Origin: Lineus longissimus
Taxonomy: Eukaryota; Nemertea; Pilidiophora; Heteronemertea; Lineidae
Length of the DNA: 60,000 bases
Direction: 5' to 3'
Assembly (NCBI RefSeq): GCF_910592395.1
Contig: NC_088315.1
Span: 2,546,501-2,606,500 of the forward strand
This document shows positions 26,201 through 38,200 of the stretch, piece by piece. The position numbers were made by a program, and so were the translations under genes. The notes under the pieces are model-generated. The model worked only from the letters and a program-made list of their open reading frames with translations, did no database searches and had not been told where the DNA came from. Positions within the stretch are counted from its first letter, which is position 1. Each line of letters opens with the position of its first letter.

Positions 26201-29200
26201 GTGTTGAGTTCATGATGAAGTGAAAATGGATGGCTTTTAGTACTTTTTATGTGATAAGCGGGTCAGTTATCATGAAATATTAAGGAGCTACGATGTGATT
26301 TACACCCCGAGTGCTGCCCTCTAACAGATGAATACAGTCGATCAATAAGGATTTTCCTCCCAGCTTTGATACCATTGAGACAGACTGGGCAAGACATTAA
26401 GAGTTAATAATTCCAGCTCTCCTGTCACTCCGTAATAGGCCGCCTAATATCTAAAAGCCATACTCATTTATCAGAAAGCGCATTCTGTATGCATACTGAT
26501 AGATTGAATATTATGGAAAAAGCAATTTTGTGAAATGCCATAACTGCTGCCTCTGATTTTTTAGCTTTGACACTGATTTATTCGGTCTAGTAGGATTAGG
26601 TAGTCTACGGCGTGCGGCACTGAGACTGTCAAAGAGTATTGATCAGCCACCATTCTGAGCTAGGAGGAACAAAATGACAGTATCAAAGATTTTGGTTTCT
26701 TTGAGGTTAAGGAAAGAGCTTGTTGAGCAAGGGGAGTCATATCAAGCATTCTTAATGCTGAAGAAGAAGAAGTAATGGTCTCATTCACCACTGCCACGGC
26801 ACGTTCCTCTGGGATAAATATGACAACATTCTTCATTACCATGGGGATGACATTGTTATGATATATGATATTCTCCATAGAATAGGAGATGTGTAGAAGT
26901 TTTCCTGATCTTCCTGAGGTAGGGAACCAGATCTGTCCGGATCCTTCTGGCTGCTCTTGCCAGCCATGGCAACGCCCATCGTGAGAGATGTGGTCGGAGG
27001 TAGAACGACTAGGGATTCCTGTTTGACTCTTGGTCGCTGAGGGGAATTTGAAAAAGGAAGAGAGGTGTTGCCAATGGAATCTGCCAAGAAGGTCCTTCCT
27101 CGAGCTGTTTGCTTGATTGTCTCATAAGTGTTATGCCCAGTTGACACAGTAAAGAATCCTTTGGGTTAAGGGAGCAAATAGAGTTTAAGTTGAAGCGTTA
27201 CATTCTACATTGCCCTCGGTACCTAAATGGTTAAAAACAGCAGTTTGTCTGGCGTGTTCGAATCAGGGCAGTTATCTCAAAAGCGGCGATAACACAAGAT
27301 GCTATCTTTGTTGACAACACGCTGCTGATCGTCTCAATCCATATCTCGATATCTTCTGAGCGAGTTTGCGCTCGACTCCGTGCACGATTGCGAATGGGGC
27401 TAATGAAGGGTGACAAGACGGCATCATTACACGTTGTGTGATTTCATGCTAGGGTGGTGAAGTTGCCCTGTGTATTCCATAGAATTGCGTTCTTTTCTGT
27501 GGTTGAAATGGACTTGGGTATGAAGTCCACCCTCAATTGGAGAAGATTGCGTGTGTATTTTCAGAGAATTGTGCACTTTGATGCACATGCTGTTTTGTGT
27601 ATGGGGAAATGGACTGTTTGGTGTGGATTTCAACATATATTGGCGTATTTGGTGTACCTTTGGTTTAGGACTGTATACCACAAAATTTCGCAAAATCCAC
27701 AACTCGCCAAAGTTTATCAGTTCACAGTTATCGTCATAGGAAACCATGTCTCGCTCAGCTCAATAGTTACATACACACATCCAAACGTCCCTGAACTACA
27801 AGACTATGATGACCCCCATCAATCCGAAATCACTTGAATGGAAATTTATGGAATGATTATAAAAACATGATTGAATCCTAGTGGAAGGCTTTGAGGCTGT
27901 TTTGATTGGCAAACCTTTGCGATTTTGGATTTTGATGAGTTTGACGTTATCGGAGACATGGTTGACAAGGTCTCAACTCTGATGGCAAGGATAGTCGCTT
28001 GTTTTGAAAAGACCTCGACTTTTAATTATTGAAGTTGACGTTTGGCTTTCAGATTGATACATCAGTATCTCCCAGATGGGAGTGTTAGTGATGTTTCTTT
28101 TTCTACATCATGCTGGAGAATCAGTCCCGAAATCGTTTAGGTAGCTCTTCATCCAATGTCAAAACGTTTGAATTCCTGACATGGAAACAGGGTCAGCTCG
28201 CCCATTCTGCTTAAAATCTATTTATATGCGCAGCTCTACTCCTGAGATAAACCCAATTTATTTCAGCTTTTGTGAGAACTTATCAATAGTCATTATTCAG
28301 TGCTTTATCAGAAGATTTATGAGATGACAGAGTTGTAAGATTAACCCAGACAATTAGATGGAGAGCACTTTGTCATTAACCCACGCAGGTCAAAGGTTAG
28401 GTCATGCAGTAGAGTGTCTGACTTTGGATCAAAAAGTCACATAGAAGATTGAAGAGAATTGGTTGTGCCGTTTCCTTAATTCTCAAAATGATTTATAATT
28501 GTCCCTTAATTTGCTCTCTCATCTCGTTACAGATACTCCAGTAATGCTGATTATATGTCTGTGGATGATCTGTTGTTATTTTTAGAGGCTGAACAAGGGG
28601 TAAGTCTGACACTGTCTCAGCTTTTTCTTCAGTGCTGTTACTGATGTCCTAAAATTCTGATCACCAGTAACACCATATGATGAGTACAGGGAATTCTTTA
28701 TGTGACCTGTGTCCATGATTGTTCACGATTAACTGTTTTGTCATTGCTTTGATGTTTTTCAGATGGCCAAGGTAACAAAAGATAAATGTCTTGAGATTAT
28801 TAACACTTTTGAACCTTCCAAAGAGGGACGGACGAAAGGAGTCATAGGAATTGATGGTAGGTAACACAACTTTTATCATTTCGTCTCAGGTCTGGCCTTG
28901 ACCAGAAGCCCCACTAGGGCCTGCAGTGAGAGTGCAGCGCTGAGACTCACAATGTGAGGGAGGGGACCAGTGTACCAGCGAGTGTCATTAGTCATTACTC
29001 CTCTAGCATCAACCAACATGCCCAACCGACCAAACAGATAGATAGACCCACAACATATTTTGGTAGAGAGATAATGACATTACTTGAAATGGAAAGATCC
29101 ATGAAAGTGCCTGGAACATCATCCAGAAACCTAACCACTGAATCTGCAGAAACGGTCTTTGTTTGCCCTGGAGCAAATGTGAGCTGCTTGCCTGTTGTCT

Positions 29201-32200
29201 GAGCTCCTGGCTGCTTCAAAGTAACGATGTTATCACTCTGTGTCCACAAGCTTTCAAAGCGGCTACTCATGGGCACTCGCGTGTCCTCTGAAGCATCTAG
29301 ACCACTCATCTATTAACCATCTGGGATATCTCTCAAACATATCTCTCTTTCTCTCTCGCATCCTTTATCGCCTAGATTCTGAGACAGGGAAAGGGTGTTT
29401 GTTGGCTAATGTTTCAACCTGTTAGGGCACATTTTGTTATTTGATTACAAAATTGTCCCCTTTAGTTTATGAAAGAACAGAACAAAAATAAAATCCCCAC
29501 ATGTTTTTTTTGGGTGAATCCAAGTAACATAATGAGTATGGCCTCGTGCTTTGCTTAGTTGTGATCACCCCAAGTAAAGATCAGCAGTTTACTAGATGAT
29601 AAACTGCTGTCCAGATGAGAAAAGTCTCTGAAGTATATCAGGCTGCCCGAGGATGAAAACATTCCTAGCACTTCCTGATGTCCTTTATATCAGACATGAT
29701 AAACCTTTGCCTTATTCTCCTCCTTTAATGTAGGAGAAATTTCCCCTGCAGTGGGTTAAAAGTTGTTTTTTTATGCTGAAGACATTGAGAACAGGAGAGG
29801 ATCCTACGGATTACAAATTCCATTATGGTTGGCGTATTAGGTGTACGTCTTGCATGTGTAGGTGACTCCAAGCTATGTGTCGTGAAGCAGTCTGCTGCTC
29901 TGCCTGAAAGGATCTATTTAAAAAATTGGCTTTGTGATTGGGACTTAAGAATCATGTCGAACATGGTTTTTGCCTCAGCAGTATAATCCTTAGAAGCTTT
30001 TAGTGTTGGGGCGTGTGTTGTGATATGGTGTACTCTTGACATGTTAACCCTTTGGTATTATTGCATGAACCCTTGCAGTCATGTCGAACATGATTTTGCC
30101 TCTCCAGGATAGCTTTCAGTGTAGTTGACCATTTGGTATAGCTGCCTGTACCCTTCTCGCATCTCTTTTCAGGATTCACTGCCTATTTACTGTCTGAAGA
30201 ATGTGATATTTTTGATGTGGAGCATCAAGCTGTCTGCCACGACATGAGATTACCACTGTCGCACTACTTTATTGCATCCTCGTATAACACGTAAGTCATC
30301 ACATGAAAGGGTTCGAGGAGAGTGCACGGGAGAGTGGCCTTGTGGGCAATGTGAGCCGCCGATCTAAGTTTTCTCAACTTGGGGTCCGTATAACCCTGCT
30401 CCTCTCCTCACCATCCCCACTCATCATAAACCGATCACTCCTGACAACAATTACAACAGATGATGATGAAGATTGACCAGCCGTCACGAATCATCATGTG
30501 GCATCTGGCCAATGAGAATGCCATCAGACACTACATTCCTATCAGATTAGAGGTGATGGATTCTGGCGTGTACGCTCAAGGCACCGGGAGAAATCCATTC
30601 TCAGTTATTGGGGATTGTTGGGGAGATATAGGGGTTTGTCGTGTTCTGGTGGGGATTGGGTGAGTGTAGAGGGTCCAGTCATACACTTTATCGTGGCTTC
30701 TCTGAGAGCGTCTGGTCAGAGTGAAAGGAGTTGGAAGTCATCACCAAATAGTACTTGCTTTTGCTTTGGAAGTTTTGGCATGAAGTACTCAGGAGAACTC
30801 AGGCTTGGGAACATTCCAAGACCTCACCAACATGTTTTTTGTTGCAGATATCTAATGGAGGATCAGCTAAAAGGTCCATCGAGTGTTGACGGTTACATCA
30901 GGGCCTTACGTAAAGGATGTCGCTTTGTAGCATGTAAGTTTACCATAACCATGACCAGCCCTATACATTTCACCAGCTAGTATTCAGCTATAATGATTCT
31001 GTTGGCTACCCCTATTGATTTCTTACCAGGCGATGATTGGAGCGTGAAAATATCCCATGTGCACCCACTCAGCTGCCGGATGGTAAATGGACCGTGGAAG
31101 CCAATGACGCGTGACAGTAGGTGCTATTGCGTTGCAAGCATTGGACAAAAAACTGCTTATACTGTACAAACTTATTCAGGCGATATCTTCTATTAAGCAG
31201 ATGTATAAATTTCCACTCAATTATGCCTCTACATTATGGACACATCTCTGATAAGCTCACTTCAATCTCAACTCTCTTTCAGTGGACTGCTGGGATGGTC
31301 CTACCGACGACCCGATTATATATCACGGTCACACGCTCACCTCGAAAATCTCCTTCAGGTCTGTCATTGAAGCCATCAATGAACATGCCTTTGCTGTATC
31401 TGAGTAAGTAAACATTAGAAAAACGCCAAGCCAGAGATAAATTTGCTAAAAATAATACTTCTCTTATCAGACATATACACATTCCACTCTCTGAAGTGGT
31501 GCCATACACACTTACTGTTTGGTTCACATAAGGCCAGTTCAGACTGAATGATGAAAAACCATTACTCAGACTGAACATAGCAGACTTGCGTGACACCTCG
31601 ATCCACAGACTGACAATTAATCCAGTCGATATAAACAGACCACTTGGTGACGACGAACCCAATAGCTGGATAAACATGACAAGTGTGCAATTTCATACTA
31701 AATTAAAAATCTTGTCTTTCAGATACCCTGTGATAGTGTACATAGAAAACCATTGCAGTATCAAACAACAGCAACTCATGGCTCACTACCTGATCACGAT
31801 ATTCGGTGATAAGCTGGTCAGAGTGCCTGTTGAGAAAGACTGCCAATTCCTGCCATCGCCCGAGGCTCTCAAACACAGAATCATAATAAAGGTTGGTAGC
31901 CTGCACTTGACCTATTTGCCTCAGTCAGTGGCTCAACTGAATGGCCATGTGGTCTTGTTCCACCATGAAACACTACAGCAGCTACTACATGGCACCAACT
32001 GTCACGAGGGTATTGAAGATGCCGTGACTAGACAGTGGCTGATAACGTTGGCCCATGGTTTGTTTCAGTTGTTTCAGTGCCTTGATTTTGTCCCCTTTTG
32101 CAGGGTAAGAAGCTTCATGACAATGACAACACGGAGGGCTACGTGACTGATGAGGAAGAGAACACAGATGTGGAGAAGAAGAAAAACAACAAACGGGTGA

Positions 32201-35200
32201 GCAGGAGGAATGGTCATAAGGGAATCTGGCCCGATGGCTGAAAGAATATGTCATATGAGTTCAGGTTGGGGCTACTCCCTGCTGATCAATTTGAATGGTC
32301 ATTAGAGAATCCTGTCTTTTGGCTGAAAAAATGTGTCATGCAACTGAGTGCAAGTAGGCTGCTCTGCAGTATTAACTTGGGATTAAACGATGCCTTGATG
32401 GCAACTCATTCAGCAAGCTGATTGTGGTCTGAGAAGACGTATGGTCCCCAAGGGAGGAAACCTTTGAGATGAGTTACAATTGCAGTTTGACCTGACACTC
32501 AATATGAACGTCTACCAGTATCTGTAATCATCCCTTCTCATGTTTTCTCGCAGGAGGGATCCGTCAAGAAGCACAAACTTGCCAGTGAGCTTTCAGACCT
32601 TGTGATCTACTGTAAATCAGTCAGGTTTGAAGATTTCCACAACTCTGCCACACAACGTGAGTATGATATCCAAATTTCTAAATGTTTCTAATTTCAACAA
32701 TGTGTGAGCACATTACGACATCTCCTTTCACAATGAAATGATATTGATAACTGTATCTTTTGCAGAACATTTCTCCGAAGTGTGCTCATTCTCCGAGTCC
32801 TCCGCCTTGAAACTTGCCAACGCCTGCCCTGAAGACTTCGTTCAGCACAACAAGAAGTTCCTCTCACGAGTTTACCCCAACGGTATGAGGGTCGACTCGA
32901 GTAATTTCAACCCACAGGATGTGTGGAACTGTGGTTGCCAGATAGGTAAGGCATTTAACTCATGATTCTTTGAATATCTGTCCCATTTAGCTCGACGAAT
33001 AAGCCAATCTGCATGCTGCCAAAGTGAGCTTGACCATTTCTAACAGAATGCCCTAATTTGCATTGAAAGACATTTTGCTATTGCATATATGCATGATTAT
33101 ATCTGTTGTTGTTTTATTTTTCAGTAACGATGAATTACCAGACGCCAGGGTTGATGATGGATCTGAATGATGGACACTTTCTCAAGAACGGAGGATGCGG
33201 CTATGTTCTAAAGCCCGCCATCATGAGAGACGAGATTGCATTCTTTAGTGCCAACACCAGAGATGTCATACCTGGGGTGTCACCGCAGATTCTACACATA
33301 AAAGTGGGTGGAGTGATATTGTCAGATGGGCTGTGTGATGGACTTCGACTTATTGAGCTATGACAAAAAAAGACAGGCTAAGCTTGGCCATTGGTGAGAA
33401 GATTGACAAATGCCAAATCAGGATCAGGCTGACTATTTAAGGAATAAGTAAACTCTCTTGTCATGACACTAAAGCTGTACCTATAATAGAAATGATGGTG
33501 TCTTTTTACCTTGCAGATCATTAGTGGCTACAACTTCCCCAAACCGAAGGGTTCTGGGGCCAAGGGTGACACAACCGACCCATATGTGATGGTGGAGATC
33601 TTTGGGATTCCTGCTGATTGCGCTGAGGAGAGAACGAAAACTGTACCACACAATGGTTGGTAAATAATATGATTGTTAAGCTTTTTCCATGAGAGATATT
33701 GATGAGTTAGTCCTGGTATGTCGCTGCAATTGGCATGGGATCTCTTCTAGTATGGGTGCACAGGAGCACATACTGATGAAGACCGCACACCATCACCCGT
33801 CACATAGTCATACCAGTAGTTGAATCCCAAATATCAGGCTTGTGAGCCTGGTGCCATATGGTCACTTAAGGCCTCATGGATATGCACCAGTCCAAAGAGT
33901 GAACACTACAATCATAACAACCTTATAGGTCAAGCCTTTCAGCCCAATCTTCATGCTTATCCTACATACATCTTGCCTCTGATTCCAGGCCTTAACCCTA
34001 TCTTTGACGAGAGCTTCGAGTTCCAGATCAACCTGCCTGAGTTAGCACTTGTCCGCTTTGCCGTCTTGGATGATGAGTTTATTGGTGATGAGTTCATTGG
34101 GCAGCATACCATTCCGTTTGAATGTATGCAAACAGGTAAACAGATTAGTTTCCATGTAATCTAATTTTGCCGCCTATTCCTCCATCACACTCACTGTTGA
34201 CTGGGTTTTGTAAGTGACGATATGGTTTGGCAGCAGTTGGATTTATTGGACGACAGACTCTGTCTAGGCTAAGCTGATCATGTTTCAATCTTAAACAAGT
34301 CTCTTGTCTTTCCTCACTGGCAAAGGCTACCAGGCACAAGAACCAGTTTTTTTCACCCATTCAAGAAATGCAGCATCAAAGGGCACAAGCGATGTTTGCA
34401 TGTCAAGTATCAAACCAACAATGTTTTCGGATTTTGAAGTGCCACACGTTAAGTGTAAGACCATATTGAAAAGTTCTCTAGGAATGTGCTACCATATCCT
34501 TTGATTTGTTTTCAGGATACCGCCATGTATGCATGTACTCCAACACTGGTGACCTGCTTGAGAACTGTACACTGTTTGTTCACATAGCAATCACAAACAA
34601 GCGAGGAGGCGGGGTAAGTTTGAGGCTATTTGTGGCGGCAGATTGGTTACTTGTGTGCGAGAAGAGATTTCTTGCTTGCCTGTTCAAGTACTGCACCATC
34701 TTTGCACGATTATGATCATTAATCTCAATGATAAAGGAATGGCCTTTTTCACCTGTTACACAAAGGTGAGCTCACTAATCCTGCACTAGTTTAGTAGCAC
34801 TTTATTTGCTATAAGGTTTTACAAACCATTAATTAGTTTCACTTGACTCCTTAGCATGTAAAAAACTCTGTCATATGAAAACTTTGACTTTCATTTGAAT
34901 GCAGACATTGTATAAAGTAAGTATTGGCATTGTAATTGTGTTGACATATTTTATACCAGTAGGGAATCAGTTTTGAAATCACTGTTCACTCCCTCTTGAA
35001 AATAATGTTTTTAAACAATAGTTGTGTATAAAATATGTCAATCTGTTCGTAGCTTGTGTCAACCTTCTCTGTTTATTAGCTGCTACCATTTAGTGCGCCC
35101 TGCAGTATTGTAGCCACTCTCAGTTAGGAAATCCACAGAATTACTTTTTTCTCTTAATTTCCACCAATTCGAATATTTCGTTTCATCCTATTACATCGTC

Positions 35201-38200
35201 CACTCATTTTAGCTACTGATGGTTGCTCATTGAGTGTTTTTAGCACTACGAGCGAACAACTTGCCAGTTTTTAACATTAGAATTGGTGACTTGCACCTCA
35301 GTGGTAGTAGAAACAAGATGTCAAAACAAGAGCGCCCTTATCAAACTTGCGCAAGACTTCTCACTGGCCTACTTGGGTTGAAATTCTTTGTCCCGTTTCT
35401 ATGCACCTATCCCTCATGTATAGACAGCACATTTCTGTAGCCCAAGGGATACGATCCTCATTTCCCCTTTTCCGTTATTGTTATTTTTAGACATGTTTCC
35501 TCAGGAGATTCAGGCGCAAGGTAATAATGCCTAAACCATGAAACCTAAAACGACAATTAGTCTCCATTTGTCAGCCCTCGACGGGGATTGTGGGCACTAC
35601 ATCAGGATGAAATAACGGACGCAAATCATTTCAAAGTTTTCTGTCTTGGATGTAGTTTTTGATGAAGACTTGTTTTGAAGAAAATAGGGCAATCAGAACA
35701 TACATGTACAGTAGAACCTCTCTTTAATGGACATCCTCAGGACTGAAAAGTTCTGTCCTTAATAGAGAGGTGTCCTGATTAGAGAGGTTAAAATTGAATG
35801 GAAACAACCAATTTGGGATCAAAACTAGTGTCCTTAATAGAGAGGGTGTCCTTAATAGAGAATCGTCCGCTAAAGGAGGTTCCACTGTACTACTTTTGAT
35901 TTTTGTCATGAACAAAACAAAGGAAATGATGTGCCCTTTGTTTTGCCTGCAATCCCTCTCTAGCACCTGGAGAATTATATTCCAGAATGATAGCCGGTCA
36001 GACAAAACATAGAATGATAAGAACTAGTGAGTTATTTGATGGGCTGCCTTTGCCGTCCAGTCGCTGTTCGGGCTGACAACTCGTGGTGATTCTCCAGAGT
36101 GTGTGCTGGTGATGGTTAAAGACTACCCTGGTGGATTGCTTGTATGGTGTTCACCTTGTCTTGAAGAGAATTCCTCATTATCGGTAGTTTCACTGGTTGT
36201 TAGATACGGTATATTAGTACCCCATGTTGGTGATAATCCATTCTGTAAACTGAAAAATTTTCAAAAATTTTTGGGGGAAAAACTTCCACAAATTTCACGG
36301 TTTGTGGTAAATTACTGAATTTCTTTCCACTTTTCATAAAAATTGTTTTTTGTGATTTTCATAAAAATTGTTTTTTTTGTGATTTTCATTTTTGCAAATC
36401 AAGACTTCAAAATCTGTGATAATCAACACCCCATGAAAATTTTACGGTTTACAGTAGTTAACCCTCTGGATGTCAGTAGTTTCCCTTTCCCAAAAAAATT
36501 TCGCAAATTTTACAAAACCGATAAAAAGGGGGGATTTGATGCATGATTATCAAAAGTATTATCCTGGAGTTTAGAACTGTGCTAGTTTCCCCCTGACCCA
36601 TGTAGCCCCAGATGTCAGTGTCACCAGTATAGATCACCCCGTGTATATTTATTGCGCATGCGCTCCTCTGCTTGCAGCTGTTTGTGGTACTGACTTTACG
36701 TAACTGGACTTAATTCTCATTCAGGTGAAGGACAGTCACAGAGCAGCACCGGTCCATCACATTTGCCTTAATTTTCACAATTTTTCACTCTCACATTCTT
36801 CAAGTCTTCTCTCTGACTTGCAATCTTATCATTGGCTTCACTTTAAAATAACAACTCATTCCTCTTCATCAAATAAGAATGGTTTCTTACTTCTTTATTT
36901 CTGCCTGCTAAACCATTTAGGATGACCGTATTTGAAATGAAGGCTTGGGTATCACAAATGCTTTCTTCTCCCCTGTATCTTTGGGCAACCATGTTTATTC
37001 TTGTCATGGCTGTTCCTTCTCGATGACTCTGATTGGTCTTCTCATACTAACATCTGATCGTTTGCTCTTGCAGAAGCCTCAGCGGCGAGGGATGTCCGTG
37101 AAGAAGGGCAAGAAGACCCGGGAGTACACTGTCATGAAGAACATCGGTGCAAAACAAATTGATGATACATTCAAAGTAAGCTCCTCCTCTGACTATTTTG
37201 TTAATGGACTATGAACTCTGCTGTCTAATAACTGTTGACGATATAGAAAACACTGTTGGCAGCCATATCCAATTTACTGATAATTGACTTCAGACCTTAT
37301 TGACAGTCGTCACTGTTGACACTATACTGACTATTATATATACATGTAGGCCCCTATATTGCTCTTTGGCTTGGAGGCTACATGTATAGTGTGTTCAGTC
37401 TATTGAATGTTGTCTTTATTGACTTACTGTTCGCTTTGTGAAGAAATCTGATAAATCAAGTCTGATGGTTTGCACATCCTTCTTACAGCTTGCCATGTCC
37501 CCTTTACGAGAGGGTACCGACCTCCGTGACAACGTGATGGTGACCTTATCAGCTTTCAAGGAAGCGTGCGGCCTCTCTCCCATCTCAAACATTAAACAGT
37601 GCATACGGATGCTGGCATCTAGGATAACCACCACGGGTGATAACGTCAAGTTGGTTCTGATCATGAGGGCTGGGGTAAGAAGTATTTTTACACCAGATAA
37701 GCAGTTATTTATGCCCCAAACCTGACATTCACCCTTGATATACTGATCTTCTAGTCATTAGCATGACATCTCCATGTCTCTCTGCAGTATTCACAAAGAA
37801 GATCTATTTCTTGGAATACTTAATGTGTTGATTGTTGCATGTAAATATTTATACAACTCTGTTTCGTTTCAGTATCCAAACTTAGAGGCGACAGGTACTG
37901 TGCCAGAGATATACAGGAAAGCACTGGTATTGTTCGATGATGTGAGTTAACCAGTGGTTCTGCATTTGTCCAGTTCAAAACTTTGTAATGTACACTTTTG
38001 ATAGCTTACACAAAGTGAAACCTTTCATGCATAATCCAATAGGCTTTCTCAGTGTTGCCAATGCTCAGCAAGCTTACAATATGACTTCATGACATTGTCC
38101 TATATTTGAGGTAACTGGTGGCACCCCGCGTCTTTGTTGACCCTTGAATTGGCTTTTTGAACTACTCCCACTGCCTCTCTTCCCAACTAAAAACTTAACT

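Larger units (their letters stand above)
21175..28532 (+). other. PLCL intron within the EF-hand module (7.4 kb)
   Basis: No conserved exon was found. It contains a GTGATGAAAA tandem repeat (about 21624-21673), a diverged 123-bp duplication (24977-25189), a perfect 270-bp duplication (25750-26291) and a tRNA-like piece (27212-27269). Confidence 0.6.
20546..28856 (+). other. PLCL: PLCL: EF-hand region exons
   Basis: Four exons (20546-20721, 21053-21174, 28533-28599, 28763-28856) encode the EF-hand module. The first loop reads [12 protein letters not shown], which keeps acidic residues at loop positions 1, 3, 9 and 12 and glycine at 6, with Cys at 5. It is closer to a calcium-binding loop than the degenerate vertebrate PRIP loop, but binding is not shown. 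The exons continue through [10 protein letters not shown] and [10 protein letters not shown], the usual signature just before the X domain. A 7.4-kb intron (21175-28532) splits the module. Confidence 0.88.

Noticed and set aside
27427-27837. Overlapping open frames on both strands (127 codons on +, 106 on -) in a PLCL intron
   Set aside because: Neither resembles a known protein. The two share one low-stop-codon stretch, which produces open frames on both strands by composition.
31586-32146. 186-codon open frame on +
   Set aside because: Only 31723-31891 is a real PLCL exon. The rest is read-through into flanking introns.
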